DNA of 64,000 bases from the NCBI GenBank assembly GCA_963932145.1, contig OZ010600.1, positions 47,170,508-47,234,507 of the forward strand, given 5' to 3'. This document shows, in pieces, positions 63,376 through 64,000 of this stretch. Position 1 is the stretch's first letter, and every line of letters begins with the position of its first letter. A program made the position numbers and the translations under genes. This DNA comes from Acanthosepion lycidas (Eukaryota > Mollusca > Cephalopoda > Sepiida > Sepiidae). The notes beneath the pieces are model-generated. The model did no database searches. It saw nothing but the letters and a program-made list of their open reading frames with translations, and had not been told where the DNA came from.

Positions 63376-64000
63376 CAACACTTATTTGTGGTTTCACTTT
63401 TAGAGAGTTAAGACAACTATTACGTTCTCTAACATCCTTTATTGAAATATGACTCCACTTTTCTAGTATGTTTTAGTATTCTAAGCCAGCATAACTTCAG
63501 ATTTCTCCTTCTGGAAATGATAAATTATAAGAATTGTAGGAAAAATTTAAAGCACAGTATTATTTTAGTTCAATTTCATTTACATAATTAATTTAAAAAA
63601 ATGAAATTTGGTTCATTGCAGAAAGACATACACTTTGACCAGATTCTTTAACTAATTAGCACTATCTTTTAATGTTTCATGGTACAAAAAAAAAAGCGAT
63701 AAAATAATAGCTAGTTTTAAAACGAAATTTAAATTATTTGTTTAGAGCTATTTTTTAAAATGTCAACACAGCAGAGAAAAACAAATTATTAATTTAAATT
63801 ATTAATTAAAAAAAGAGTCATATAACTAAAATGATGACATTTATTATTCTCAAGTTATACTAATAAAATAATGTATACTAAAATAAGAATGACTGTTTAT
63901 AAAATATAAATTATCTTTTGAAGCATGACTTAAAGAGCAGTATGTACAGAATTTATTATGCAAGTTAACATTTTCACCAACTAATGTCAGTAAATTTTTC
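63376..64000 (-). promoter_or_regulatory. Upstream region and presumed 5' UTR of IPPK
   Basis: The 625 bp 5' of the IPPK start codon must hold the 5' UTR and probably the core promoter, unless a further non-coding exon lies outside the window. I see no convincing TATA box at a fixed distance, no CpG-rich island and no other open reading frame. The sequence is AT-rich throughout. Confidence 0.4.

Noticed and set aside
1-64000. CRISPR arrays, operons or bacterial-type features
   Set aside because: Spliced host gene, eukaryotic transposons and base composition exclude a prokaryotic reading; no regularly spaced direct repeats were seen.

Overview
The window looks like part of a large animal gene in a very AT-rich, repeat-laden genome. 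One host protein-coding gene can be read with confidence: an inositol-pentakisphosphate 2-kinase (IPPK/Ipk1), transcribed on the minus strand. Its first ten coding exons (925 nt, 308 codons plus 1 nt) run from the start codon at 63375 down to 336, and the gene leaves the window at the left edge, so the C-terminal part is not here. Every exon was placed by AG/GT splice sites, continuous reading phase and similarity to the known animal protein. Exons total under 1 kb in about 63 kb, with introns from 0.9 to 21.4 kb. The mix of transposons (Penelope-like elements, 5S/tRNA-type SINEs with mollusc-like 5S sequence, mariner-type MITEs, Ty3/gypsy, Tc3-like), the low GC and the many AT microsatellites suggest a lophotrochozoan, most likely a cephalopod such as an octopus. 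That assignment is inference.

Layout, left to right: exon 10 (336-481); intron 9 with a mariner MITE and an inverted-repeat element; exon 9 (3817-3923); intron 8 with a 5S-tRNA chimeric SINE and a Penelope-like element; exon 8 (10020-10092); exon 7 (11126-11181); intron 6 with a LINE 3' end; exon 6 (14644-14733); exon 5 (16017-16165); exon 4 (17097-17163). Intron 3 (15.8 kb) holds LINE fragments, a second Penelope-like fragment, a GC-richer block, a solo LTR and a hAT-type element with a MITE inside it. Exon 3 (32963-33061) follows. Intron 2 (8.8 kb) holds a second chimeric SINE, a 2.0-kb terminal-inverted-repeat transposon with a perfect 8-bp target duplication, and a broken Tc3-like transposase. 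Exon 2 (41823-41888) follows. Intron 1 (21.4 kb) holds a LINE fragment, MITEs, a relative of the 2.0-kb transposon, and a structurally complete but coding-defective Ty3/gypsy element (55367-60340) inserted inside an older LINE. Exon 1 (63304-63375) and 625 bp of upstream sequence close the window.

The transposons do not work with the host gene; they fill its introns. Several insertions are dated relative to each other by nesting. The best-supported new structures are the 2.0-kb element with its 8-bp duplication and nested 41-bp-arm perfect hairpin, the SINE whose head joins a 5S rRNA-derived part to a tRNA-like part, the gypsy-in-LINE insertion with a sibling solo LTR, and a tandem duplication that copied the exon 4 splice acceptor.
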